Below are positions 52,037-60,083 of a stretch of DNA of 64,000 bases, in pieces; positions within the stretch are counted from its first letter, which is position 1; the number at the start of each line of letters is the position of its first letter. The stretch lies in the NCBI RefSeq assembly GCF_003391135.1, contig NZ_CP031455.1, positions 5,998,001-6,062,000 of the forward strand. The letters are read 5' to 3'. This DNA comes from Streptoverticillium olivoreticuli subsp. olivoreticuli (lineage in GTDB: Bacteria; Actinomycetota; Actinomycetes; Streptomycetales; Streptomycetaceae). Both the position numbers and the translations under genes were made by a program. The notes under the pieces were generated by a model, which was given only the letters and a program-made list of their open reading frames with translations, was not told the DNA's origin and made no database searches.

Positions 52037-52809
52037 GTCAGACCGTCGACCGCGCTCTCAGCATCCTGCCGCTGCTCGCCGAGGGGCCCGCCAACCTCGA
52101 ACAGGTCGCGCGGCGGCTGGACGTCCACAAGTCGACCGCGCTGCGGCTGCTGCGCACCCTGCACGAGCACGGGTTCGTCTACCGGCAGCAGGACCAGCGG
52201 TACCGCCTGGGCGCCCGCCTCTTCGCCCTCGCCCAGCAGGCCGTGGAGAGCCTCGACGTACGGGAGATCGCCCACCCCCACCTCGTCGCCCTCAACGAGC
52301 GCTGCGGCCACACCGTGCACCTGGCCGTACTGGAGGACAACGAGGTCCTCTACATCGACAAGGTCGACAGCCGTTATCCCGTACGGATGTACTCCCGCAT
52401 CGGCAAGCCCGTCGCGATCACCGTCGCCGCCGTCGCCAAGCTGCTCCTCGCCGACCTGCCGGAGCCGGAGCGGCGGGCCGTCGCCGAGCGGCTCGACTAC
52501 CCCTCGTACACCGCCCGTTCCACACCCAACGCCGCCGCGTTCCTCAAGGAGCTCGCGACCGTACGCGCGCAGGGGTGGGCCACCGATCTCGGCGGTCACG
52601 AGGAGTCCATCAACTGCGTCGGGGCGCCGGTCCGGGGCGTCGACGGGCGCGTGGTCGCCGCGTGCTCGATCTCCGCGCCGAACGTCGTCGTCTCCGCCGA
52701 GGAACTCCTTCACCTTCTCCCGCTGTTGCGCCGCACCGCCGACGCCATCAGCGCGGAGTACTCCGGAAACACCACACCGCCCATGAACTCCCCCAAGGAG
52801 AAGGCATGA
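52033..52809 (+). CDS. IclR family transcriptional regulator
   Basis: 258 residues. The N-terminal winged helix (RALSILPLLAEGPANLEQVARRLDVHKSTALRLLRTL split over 7-45) leads to the IclR effector domain (about 75-245; VLYIDKVDSRYPVRMYSRIGK and INCVGAPVRGVDGRVVAACSIS). It overlaps the kinase stop and the ridA start by four bases each, so all three are one translational unit. It probably responds to a keto acid or sugar acid and may control the divergent deaminase gene as well. Confidence 0.92.
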   Translation: MSQTVDRALSILPLLAEGPANLEQVARRLDVHKSTALRLLRTLHEHGFVYRQQDQRYRLGARLFALAQQAVESLDVREIAHPHLVALNERCGHTVHLAVLEDNEVLYIDKVDSRYPVRMYSRIGKPVAITVAAVAKLLLADLPEPERRAVAERLDYPSYTARSTPNAAAFLKELATVRAQGWATDLGGHEESINCVGAPVRGVDGRVVAACSISAPNVVVSAEELLHLLPLLRRTADAISAEYSGNTTPPMNSPKEKA

Positions 52810-53219
52810 CCGAGAAGCTCGAAAAGATAGCGATCACCCCCGCCGGGCACAGCGCGCCGCCCGCGAAGTTCTCGCACGGGGTGAAGAAGGGGAACATCCT
52901 CCAGGTCGCCGGTCAGGTCGGCTTCCTGCCGGCCGCGGAGGGCGAGGAGCCGGTCGCGGCGGGGCCGACGCTGCGCGATCAGACGCTGCAGACTCTGGCC
53001 AATGTGAAGGCGATTCTGGAGGAGGGGGGCGCGGCGTGGGAGGACGTCATCATGCTGCGCATCTATCTGACGGATCCGTCGCAGTTCGACGAGATGAACG
53101 CGATCTACAACGAGTACTTCGCCGATCTGAAGTCGGTGCCTTCCGCTCGTACGACGGTGTATGTCGGGCTGCCGGGTGATCTGCTGATCGAGATGGACGC
53201 GCTGGCCGTTCTGGGCTGA
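52806..53219 (+). CDS. RidA family deaminase
   Basis: 137 residues. It has the RidA fold with the conserved Arg in SARTTVYVGLPGDLLIEMDALAVLG and FSHGVKKGNILQVAGQVGF. RidA hydrolyses reactive enamine/imine intermediates such as 2-aminoacrylate released by PLP deaminases, which fits the D-amino acid deaminase encoded nearby. It overlaps the IclR stop (ATGA). Codons near the 3' end lean to G and T in third position, next to repeat R4. Confidence 0.92.
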   Translation: MTEKLEKIAITPAGHSAPPAKFSHGVKKGNILQVAGQVGFLPAAEGEEPVAAGPTLRDQTLQTLANVKAILEEGGAAWEDVIMLRIYLTDPSQFDEMNAIYNEYFADLKSVPSARTTVYVGLPGDLLIEMDALAVLG

Positions 53220-53223
53220 GGCT

Positions 53224-53452
53224 CCCGCCTGCGGCGGGCTTTGTTCCCCTGCCCCGCCCCTTCCCGGCTGTGTCGATTTGCGGCTCCGCCGCGTGGGGGC
53301 TTCGCCCCGGACCCCGGAGCACGCTTCGCGCGCTGTCCTCAATCTCCCCCAGCTACCGCTGGGAGGTGCCCCCGCGGGCTGAATTCAGCCCGTCCGGCGA
53401 TTGAGGACGCGCCCGCAGGCCGCCCCCGCCGCAGGCGGCAACGGACCCGCAC
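53224..53452. repeat. Dispersed inverted repeat, copy R4
   Basis: It opens with CCTGCGGCGGGC and CCCCGCCCCTTCCCGGC, shares with R2 the block GGACCCCGGAGCACGCTTCG, has CAGCCCGTCCGGCGATTGAGGAC near 53385 and ends CCGCCGCAGGCGGCAACGG. A short insertion (CCCCCAGCTACCGCTGGGAGG, near 53346) breaks the central stem. It lies between ridA and the remains of a gntP gene. Confidence 0.85.
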
Positions 53453-53464
53453 CCGACAACGCCG

Positions 53465-53766
53465 TTGCACCATGGTGGTGCGGAGGCGCTGAGTTCGCGG
53501 CTGCTGGCGCTGTTCGGCGAGCGGCGGGCATCGTCGCGCCGATGCTGTCGGACGGCCACTACTCGCAGCCGCAGCTCGCGCTGGTCATCGTCGCGATCTC
53601 GGCGGGCTCGATCTTCGCCTCGCACGTCAACGACGGCGGTTTCTGGATGGTCTCGACGTACTTCGGCATCTCCGAACGGGACACGCTCGCGTCGTGGACG
53701 GTACTCGAATCGGTGCTGTCGGTGGTGGGGTTCGGGGTGGTCTGCGCGCTGAGTGCGGTCGTCTGA
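53465..53766 (+). pseudogene. Remnant of a GntP-family gluconate/organic acid permease
   Basis: Two pieces in different frames are recognisable. GGAEALSSRLLALFGERRA (from about 53475) matches the N-terminal third of GntP permeases, and GIVAPMLSDGHYSQ, then SHVNDGGFWMVSTYFG to the stop at 53766 (from 53530) is the intact C-terminal part. The middle, most of the membrane helices, is deleted. It was presumably the uptake gene of the kinase-IclR-RidA operon, and repeat R4 sits at its broken 5' side. Confidence 0.85.
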
Positions 53767-53929
53767 CGGACGTGTTCCGGTTGTTGCGGCTGTGAACTCC
53801 GGCCTGCCGAGTGACATTTGAGATCACCTATCCGGGCCGATCCCATTGCGCCGGGCCCCACCACCCCCAACAATGCACACGTCAAAGCGAACGCACGTCC
53901 CGGATGCCTCCAGAGAGGACCCACCCCCC

Positions 53930-54808
53930 ATGACGCGCATCAGAAGACCCCTCGTCGGCACGCTCGCGACGCTCCTGCTCGCCGGGGCCACCGTCGCCGG
54001 CGCCGGCACGGCGTCCGCGGCCTCGCAGGCGCCCGCGGGCAAGACCAAGGCTGTCGACTTCGCCGGCACGGTCGCGCTCAGCAACTGCTCCGGATCGCTG
54101 ATCAAGATGCCCAACTCGTCGGACAACGACCCCGGTCTCGTCATGACCAACGGCCACTGTCTGGAGACGGGCATGCCGGGCCCCGGCGAGGTCATCACCG
54201 ACCAGCCGTCGTCCCGCACGTTCACGCTGCTCAACTCCTCGGCGGGCAAGGCCGGTACGCTCCGCGCCACCAAGGTCTCGTACTCCACGATGACCGACAC
54301 GGACGTCACGCTGTACGAGCTGGACATGACGTACGCGCAGATCAAGCAGCGCTACAGGATCGACGCGCTGAACCTCTCCGCCGACCACCCCGCCGCGGGC
54401 ACGCCGATCAAGGTGGTCTCCGGCTACTGGAAGAAGATCTACTCCTGCAACGTCGACGGCTTCGTCTACCAACTGCGCGAGGGCGACTGGACCTGGAAGG
54501 ACTCCCTGCGCTACACGCCGTCGTGCAACACGATAGGCGGGACGTCCGGTTCGCCCGTCATCGACGCGAACACCGGCAAGGTCATCGCCATCAACAACAC
54601 GGGCAACGAGAACGGTGAGCAGTGCACCGTGAACAACCCCTGTGAGGTGGACGAGAACGGCCAGGTGACCGTGCGGCAGGGCACCAACTACGCGGAGGAG
54701 ACCTACGGTATCGGCAAGTGCTTCGGCTCCGGCAACAAGCTGGACCTGACCCTGCCGGGCTGTGAACTCCCCCGCACGACGGACGACGGGCCGGCGCGGC
54801 AGCGGTAG
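53930..54808 (+). CDS. Secreted trypsin-like serine protease
   Basis: 292 residues. A signal peptide (about 1-30, LATLLLAGATVAGAGTASA) is followed by a chymotrypsin-fold domain with the complete triad: His in VMTNGHCLE, Asp in DTDVTLYELD and Ser in NTIGGTSGSPVI. Six or more cysteines could pair outside the cell. AGAGAGGA precedes the ATG at 53930; an upstream start at 53846 is unlikely. It probably helps feed on protein. A 10-bp hairpin follows. Confidence 0.92.
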   Translation: MTRIRRPLVGTLATLLLAGATVAGAGTASAASQAPAGKTKAVDFAGTVALSNCSGSLIKMPNSSDNDPGLVMTNGHCLETGMPGPGEVITDQPSSRTFTLLNSSAGKAGTLRATKVSYSTMTDTDVTLYELDMTYAQIKQRYRIDALNLSADHPAAGTPIKVVSGYWKKIYSCNVDGFVYQLREGDWTWKDSLRYTPSCNTIGGTSGSPVIDANTGKVIAINNTGNENGEQCTVNNPCEVDENGQVTVRQGTNYAEETYGIGKCFGSGNKLDLTLPGCELPRTTDDGPARQR

Positions 54809-54823
54809 CCGGCGGTCCAACAC

Positions 54824-54855
54824 CTGCCGGACGGGCCGGAGCGCTCGTCCGGCAG
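54824..54855 (+). terminator. Terminator of the protease gene
   Basis: CTGCCGGACG (54824-54833) pairs perfectly with 54846-54855 around a 12-nt loop. Confidence 0.75.
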
Positions 54856-54905
54856 TCGCCGAAGTACCCTCCTGACCTGCACATATTCGATCATGGGGGT
54901 ACTCC

Positions 54906-56315
54906 GTGGGTTTCACCAAGCGCGCCGCCGTCGTGCCGGCCGCTGCTCTTGCCGTCCTGCTGTCCGGCTGCGGGGGCAAGTCCGATCCGTCGTCCGCGCC
55001 CGAGCAGTCCGCCGCGGCGAAGGCGAAGGGGAGCGGGCCGGTCTACAACGGGGGCCGGCTGCCCGGCCTCGCGCGCGACGCCGCCTGGAGTGCGCCCAAG
55101 GGGGACGGGAGCGCGGCCGTCATCGCCGTGGGGGAGTCGTTCGCCGTGGTCACCGGCCCTTCCAAGGCCGGACCGCCGAGTGACGAGAAGCGGCCGTTCG
55201 CGGAGCGCGAGGGGGCGAAGAAGGTCGAGTTCCGGGACGCCAGGAGCGGCACGGTGCGGCAGACGGTCAACGTCGACGACGGCCAGGTGTACGCGTCCAC
55301 CTGGCACGGCAGGCCCGCGCTGCGGGTGGAGTCCAGCACCCACACCGCCTCCGACGGGCTGACCGCCGCCAAGCGGACCGTCGTCTCGGACGTCTACGGT
55401 GCCGACGGCAAGAAGCTCGGCCGCGTCGACTTCGGTGAGCACTCGATGTCGCAGCGGCTCGCGGACGGGTGGGTCTTCAGGGACGACCGGGCGGTCGGCC
55501 CCGCCGAAGGAGGGGCCGAGCACAAGCTCGACGGGGCCGGTGACGTCTGGCGGATGCAGGGACCGGCCGGAACGGGGCGCGACGGGGTGCCCGAGTCCCA
55601 GTTGCTGAGCGCGGGCGGCTACGGCTTCACCTGGGAGGAGGGTCAGGCGGGGCCCTTCGCCCACCCCAAGCGCCTGATCGTCAGCGAGCTGGGATCCGGC
55701 AAGAAGGCGTGGACGTCGCAGGACGCGCAGCGGCCCGACGGGGCGGCGCCCGAGGACAAGGCCGACAGCCAGACATACGCCCGGCCGGTCACCGTTGTGG
55801 GCGACAAGCTCGTCGTCGCGTGGCTGATGCCGAAGAAGGACAGTCTGTCGTCCGAGCTGTCCTGGGTGATGGGCGTGCACGACATCAAGACCGGGCGGCT
55901 CCTCGCGACCGGCCCGGCCGTCACTGCCCAGCGGGTGGGGTTCGACACCGACCGCGCGGGCGGCGACCCGTTCCTGCACACCGTGACCGACCCGGCGACC
56001 GGCCTCGTCGCCGTGTCCGGCCAGGCTCTCGGTTACAGCGATCGCACGACCGTCTTCGACGTGAACACCGGCAAGCAGGTGTGGACCCAGGACAAGGACG
56101 AGAGCGAGCTCTCGCCGGTGGCCGCCGGGAACGGTGTGCTGTTCGGCTACACCGGCCAGACCGCGGGCGAGTTCCACGACCCGCTCGCCGTTGACATCAA
56201 GACCAAGAAGGTCCTCGCCGAGAAGCTCGACGAGGACCAGGTCCCGGTCTTCAGCACGGACGGCCACGGTGCGGTGGCGCTGGACGACGGGATCTTCGTC
56301 TTCCCCAAGGGATGA
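54906..56315 (+). CDS. Lipoprotein with beta-propeller-like (PQQ-like) repeats
   Basis: 469 residues from a GTG. A lipoprotein signal peptide ends LAVLLSGC (Cys near residue 22), followed by a Ser/Ala/Lys linker. The rest is rich in beta strands with repeats such as VFDVNTGKQVWTQDKDESELSP and GAVALDDGIFVFP that resemble PQQ-type propeller blades. It should sit on the outer face of the membrane. No active site is visible; a scaffolding or ligand-sensing role is possible. Confidence 0.82.
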   Translation: MGFTKRAAVVPAAALAVLLSGCGGKSDPSSAPEQSAAAKAKGSGPVYNGGRLPGLARDAAWSAPKGDGSAAVIAVGESFAVVTGPSKAGPPSDEKRPFAEREGAKKVEFRDARSGTVRQTVNVDDGQVYASTWHGRPALRVESSTHTASDGLTAAKRTVVSDVYGADGKKLGRVDFGEHSMSQRLADGWVFRDDRAVGPAEGGAEHKLDGAGDVWRMQGPAGTGRDGVPESQLLSAGGYGFTWEEGQAGPFAHPKRLIVSELGSGKKAWTSQDAQRPDGAAPEDKADSQTYARPVTVVGDKLVVAWLMPKKDSLSSELSWVMGVHDIKTGRLLATGPAVTAQRVGFDTDRAGGDPFLHTVTDPATGLVAVSGQALGYSDRTTVFDVNTGKQVWTQDKDESELSPVAAGNGVLFGYTGQTAGEFHDPLAVDIKTKKVLAEKLDEDQVPVFSTDGHGAVALDDGIFVFPKG

Positions 56316-56325
56316 CGGGAGACTG

Positions 56326-56357
56326 AAGGGGTGCACGCGGCGAGTGCGCACCCCCTT
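56326..56357. terminator. Probable bidirectional terminator
   Basis: AAGGGGTGC (56326-56334) pairs with GCACCCCCTT (56348-56357) with one bulged base, between the convergent lipoprotein and chitinase genes. Confidence 0.5.
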
Positions 56358-56362
56358 GGCCG

Positions 56363-58066
56363 CTACGGCAGGCCGTGCACGTGCGGGCCCACGCCGTTCG
56401 ACCAGGTGTTGGCCGCCGTCGCGTCCCAGTTCGTCGACCACGTCATCGCTCCCCGGATGCCCGGGTACGTCCTGGACGGCTTGAAGGAGCCGCAGGACGT
56501 GCCCTTCGCCAGGCAGTCCAGCGCGTTGTTCACCACCGACGGGTCGACGTAGCCGCTTCCCGCGCCCCGCGTCGACGCGGGCAGGCCGAGGCCCACCTGC
56601 GAGGGGTCGAGGCCGCCTTCCAGCTGGATGCAGGCGAGGGCGGTGAGGAAGTCCACCGTGCCCTGGGAGTAGACCTTGCCGTCGCAGCCGTTCATGGAAC
56701 CGCTGTTGTAGTACTGCATGTTGACGACCGTCAGGATGTCCTTGATGTTCAGCGCGGTCTTGAAGTAGCCCGCGGACGCCGACTGCATGTCGATGGTCTG
56801 CGGGGCCATCGTGATGACGAGCTTGCTGCCCGCCTTCGCCGACAGGGCGCGCAGCGCCTGCGTCATGTGCGTCGGGTTGAGCCCGTTCTCCAGGTCGATG
56901 TCGACACCGTTGAAGCCGTATTTCTGCATGAGGGCGTAGACGCTGTCGGCGAAGTTGTTCGCGGACGCGGAGTCGTTGACGCTCACGGTGCCCCGTTCGC
57001 CGCCGATGGAGATGACGACGTTCTTCCCGGCCGACTGTTTGGCGGCGATGTCGGCTTTGAACGCGGCTTCCGAATAGTTCAGCGACGGATCGAGCGTGAA
57101 GCCGACCGCCCCCGGCGTGGTCGTCGCGTCCGCGAAGGCGACGGCGATGATGTCGTACTGGCTCTGGACGTCCGCGATCTTCTGCACGGTGGCGCCGTTG
57201 TTGAAGTTCTGCCAGTAGCCGGTCACCGCGTGCTTGGGCACGGACGGGCCGTTGCCGCTGCCCGCGCCGGTCGTGGCGGTGACGGGTGCCGACTTGGGGG
57301 ACTCGCCGGTGGCGTTCGTGGCCGTCACCTCGAAGCGGTACGCGGTCGACGGGGCGAGCCCGGTCGCGGTCGCCGAGGTGCCGCTCACGGACTGCACCTT
57401 GGTGCCGTCCTGGTAGACGTTGTATCCGGTCGCGCCGGAGGACGGGTTCCAGGAGAGCGCCACCGACGTGGGCGTCACCGCCCCGGCCGTGAGCCCGCCG
57501 GGCGCGGCGGGAGCGGGGTCACCGGGGTTGCCCGGGTCGCCGCCGGGGCCGGTCAGGGTGACGTCGTCCGCGAGGTACGCGGGCTGCCCGTACCAGCCGT
57601 GGGTGTAGACGGTGACGGACGTGGTGTTCGCGCCGGTGGTGAACGTCGTGCTCAGCTGCTGCCAGCCGCTCGCGGACGGCGTCCACGTCGACACGTCCGT
57701 GGTGCCGGTGCCGCTCGCGCCGAGGTAGACGTACGACCCCTGCACCCATGCGCTCAAGGCGTACGAGGAGTTGGGCTTCACGCTGACGGTCTGCGCGCAC
57801 TGGGCGTCGTCGGAGCCGGCCGGAGTGGCCTTCAGGGCGCTCGTGCCGCTGTGCACGGGTGAACCGACCGTGGTGCCGCTGTCGCTCGAACAGGTCCAGT
57901 TGGAGATCCCGGACTCGAATCCCGGGTTCTTGACGAGGTTCACGTCCGCGGCATGCGCGGGCGAGCCGCCGAGCGCCGCCAGGCCGGTGGCCGCGAGCGC
58001 GGTCGCCAGGAAGGCGCCCAGGCGGCGTCTCGTTCCGGTGCGGGTGCTGCGTATCGCATGGTGCAC
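56363..58066 (-). CDS. Secreted GH18 chitinase with carbohydrate-binding and FnIII domains
   Basis: 567 residues. Signal peptide (about 1-39, ending AHA), an N-terminal carbohydrate-binding module (about 40-170, NLVKNPGFESGISNW), a Gly/Pro linker, a fibronectin type III domain (about 185-270) and a GH18 barrel with YGFNGVDIDLENG; the catalytic Glu and the two Asp of DxDxE are intact, the first Asp of the longer motif is Asn. It hydrolyses chitin outside the cell. A DasR-type site about 105 bp upstream suggests control by the GlcNAc regulator. Confidence 0.94.
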   Translation of the reverse strand: MHHAIRSTRTGTRRRLGAFLATALAATGLAALGGSPAHAADVNLVKNPGFESGISNWTCSSDSGTTVGSPVHSGTSALKATPAGSDDAQCAQTVSVKPNSSYALSAWVQGSYVYLGASGTGTTDVSTWTPSASGWQQLSTTFTTGANTTSVTVYTHGWYGQPAYLADDVTLTGPGGDPGNPGDPAPAAPGGLTAGAVTPTSVALSWNPSSGATGYNVYQDGTKVQSVSGTSATATGLAPSTAYRFEVTATNATGESPKSAPVTATTGAGSGNGPSVPKHAVTGYWQNFNNGATVQKIADVQSQYDIIAVAFADATTTPGAVGFTLDPSLNYSEAAFKADIAAKQSAGKNVVISIGGERGTVSVNDSASANNFADSVYALMQKYGFNGVDIDLENGLNPTHMTQALRALSAKAGSKLVITMAPQTIDMQSASAGYFKTALNIKDILTVVNMQYYNSGSMNGCDGKVYSQGTVDFLTALACIQLEGGLDPSQVGLGLPASTRGAGSGYVDPSVVNNALDCLAKGTSCGSFKPSRTYPGIRGAMTWSTNWDATAANTWSNGVGPHVHGLP

Positions 58067-58375
58067 TACTGCCTCCGGTGGGAAGGGAGTTGAGGGCGGG
58101 GTTCCGGGGAATGCCCGGGTGTCTGTACGTGGGGGATGTGACGGACGGCCGCCGCCGTCTGGCGTAAAGATGGTCTAGTCCAATGCGTCCGTCAATACAT
58201 TCGGCACGGCTTTCCGTGAAGACCCCCAGGCCACCGCGGGGGCACCCGGCTCAAACCCCCAGGAGCGGTTCTCAGCCGCCCCGTTCGTGGATAAAGTGCG
58301 GAGGCGCCAGCACAGGGCAGTATCGATCTGCGTCCGCCGCAGCCCCCAGCGGCCGGAGTGAACGGGGAAGCCGAC
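58067..58375. other. Gene-free region between the chitinase gene and the Tad operon
   Basis: This 309-bp stretch separates two divergent transcripts. It holds the DasR-type site at 58169-58184. No reading frame is convincing; the Tad promoter must lie in the right half. Confidence 0.5.
58169..58184 (-). promoter_or_regulatory. DasR-responsive element (dre) of the chitinase gene
   Basis: The central TGGTCTAGTCCA (58171-58182) matches the dre core TGGTCTAGACCA at 11 of 12 positions. Chitinase genes are classic DasR targets. Confidence 0.68.
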
Positions 58376-59260
58376 GTGCCCATTGCGATAGCAGTCACCA
58401 GCCCCGACCTGGTGCTCCCACCCCCCGATGGGCAGACCCCCGACGCCGCAGTGTTCCAGCCACCCGAGGCGCAGCCGCTCGACACCGCGGTCACCCAGGC
58501 CGCGATCCTCCTCGACCAGTGCGGCTATGTGGTCACCCTCTACCCGGACTCGCTCCCCGGCCCGTACGTCCGGCGCCTCCACATGATCCGGTCCGTCCTG
58601 GAGAGCGACCGGCTCGCCCTCCTGCCCGTCGCGCTGCCGCCGCTCGCCGTCGGCGTCCTGGCCCGCCAGCTGCGCCAGCTGTCCGTCTCCGACCTCAGCC
58701 CCGGCGTGCTCGCCTCCGCCGCCCGGCTGCTCGCGCACTACATCTACGCGGGCGCCCAACTCGCCAGCGTCGCCCGGCTCGACCGGGTGGACGTGGGGCT
58801 CGCCACCCACCTCGGCTCGTTACTCCCGGGCGCCCGGTTCGCGGTCCTAGTCAACCCGGTGCCCCGGCTGTCCAGGATCAACGGTGACGAGGCGCCCGAG
58901 GGCCCCGGCTTCGGCACCCGGCTCACCGTCGCCCGCGGCAAGGCCCTCAGGGGCGACGACTGGGTCGTGGACACCCTCGCCCCGCACTGGCGCGTCCAGG
59001 GCGTCCAGGAGACCGCCCTGCCCGCCGAATCGGGCCGCTGGTGGGGCACCCACCGGGCCGTCGAGTTCGCGGCCGCCATCCCCGACCCCTCCGTGCTCTA
59101 CCAGCTCGTGTCGTCCGTAAGGCGCGAGGAGTGCCACTGGTGCGGACTCGAACTCATCGGTGACCGCTGCGGGTTCTGCGCCGGCCCCCTGCCGCGTGCG
59201 GCCGGGGGCCACGCGCTCGACCCGCCCGCGCGCCACCGCCTCGCACCGGCCGGAGGCTGA
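58376..59260 (+). CDS. First gene of the Tad operon, unknown function, Cys-rich C-terminus
   Basis: 294 residues from a GTG with GGGGAAG upstream (a GTG at 58358 is possible). The middle is helical (AVTQAAILLDQCGYVVTLYPDSLPG). The C-terminus has ECHWCGLELIGDRCGFCAG, two CxxC pairs that look like a zinc ribbon. A TTA leucine codon lies at 58820-58822, so translation may need the bldA tRNA. It precedes cpaB by 65 bp on the same strand. I do not recognise a family. Confidence 0.72.
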   Translation: MPIAIAVTSPDLVLPPPDGQTPDAAVFQPPEAQPLDTAVTQAAILLDQCGYVVTLYPDSLPGPYVRRLHMIRSVLESDRLALLPVALPPLAVGVLARQLRQLSVSDLSPGVLASAARLLAHYIYAGAQLASVARLDRVDVGLATHLGSLLPGARFAVLVNPVPRLSRINGDEAPEGPGFGTRLTVARGKALRGDDWVVDTLAPHWRVQGVQETALPAESGRWWGTHRAVEFAAAIPDPSVLYQLVSSVRREECHWCGLELIGDRCGFCAGPLPRAAGGHALDPPARHRLAPAGG

Positions 59261-59325
59261 GCCGCCGTGCCGCCGCCCCTGCCGCACGACCACCGGTACC
59301 GTCCCCGAACGAGGTCCGCCGCCCC

Positions 59326-60045
59326 ATGAACTCACGTCAGCGCCGCGGGATCATCCTGCTGCTCCTGTCGGTCCTCTGCGCCCTCGGAGCGTTCGCCGGG
59401 GTCTTCTCGGTCATCCACGACGCGGAGTCCAAGGTCGGCCCCGGGACCACCGCGTACCGGCTGCGCGCCGACATCCCCGCCTACCAGCCGCTCGAAGAGG
59501 CCCGGGACCGGTTCGAGAGGATCTCCATGCCCAAGCGCTGGCTGCCCTCCACCGCCGTCACCGACCTGGGCGAGCTGTCCGGGAAGATCGCCGTCACCCC
59601 CCTGCGCAAGGGCTCCCTCCTCCAGGAGGACATGATGGCCGACCGGCCCGAACTCAAGCCGGGCCAGCAGGAGATCGCCATCATGATCGACGCGGCGACG
59701 GGCGTCGCCGGGAAGATCAACGCCGGTTCGAAGGTCAACATCTTCGCCACCTTCGACGGCAAGGACCAGGGCGCCAAGCCCGTCTCCAAGGTCATCGTGA
59801 GCGGCGCCCGGGTCATCGCCGTCGGCAAGCTGAAGGCCCTCGACCGCGACGGCTCCACGGGGACCACCACCCGGCGCGCCGGGGAGGCCGTGCCGATCAC
59901 CTTCGCCCTCGACACCAAGGACGCCCAGCGCGTCGCCTACGCGGAGTCGTTCGCCTCCCACGTACGGCTCGCCCTGGTCGCCCCCGGCGGCGACGACGGG
60001 ATCAGCGGCGCGGACCGCACCTACACGCTCGACAGCGACAAGTAA
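59326..60045 (+). CDS. cpaB: Tad pilus assembly protein CpaB/RcpC
   Basis: 239 residues. One N-terminal membrane helix (about 9-30) and then an SAF domain (ADIPAYQPLEE, then ITPLRKGSLLQEDM-like AVTPLRKGSLL) and the conserved segment GQQEIAIMIDAATGVAGKINAGSKVNIFATF (split), typical of CpaB. In Gram-negative Tad systems the protein supports the secretin; in Streptomyces, which lacks an outer membrane, its role is in the cell-envelope part of the machine. It is followed by the CpaE-TadE gene after 38 bp. Confidence 0.88.
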   Translation: MNSRQRRGIILLLLSVLCALGAFAGVFSVIHDAESKVGPGTTAYRLRADIPAYQPLEEARDRFERISMPKRWLPSTAVTDLGELSGKIAVTPLRKGSLLQEDMMADRPELKPGQQEIAIMIDAATGVAGKINAGSKVNIFATFDGKDQGAKPVSKVIVSGARVIAVGKLKALDRDGSTGTTTRRAGEAVPITFALDTKDAQRVAYAESFASHVRLALVAPGGDDGISGADRTYTLDSDK

Positions 60046-60083
60046 CGGCGACGGACAGCGGTCCAGGAGAGGCAAGGGACACG

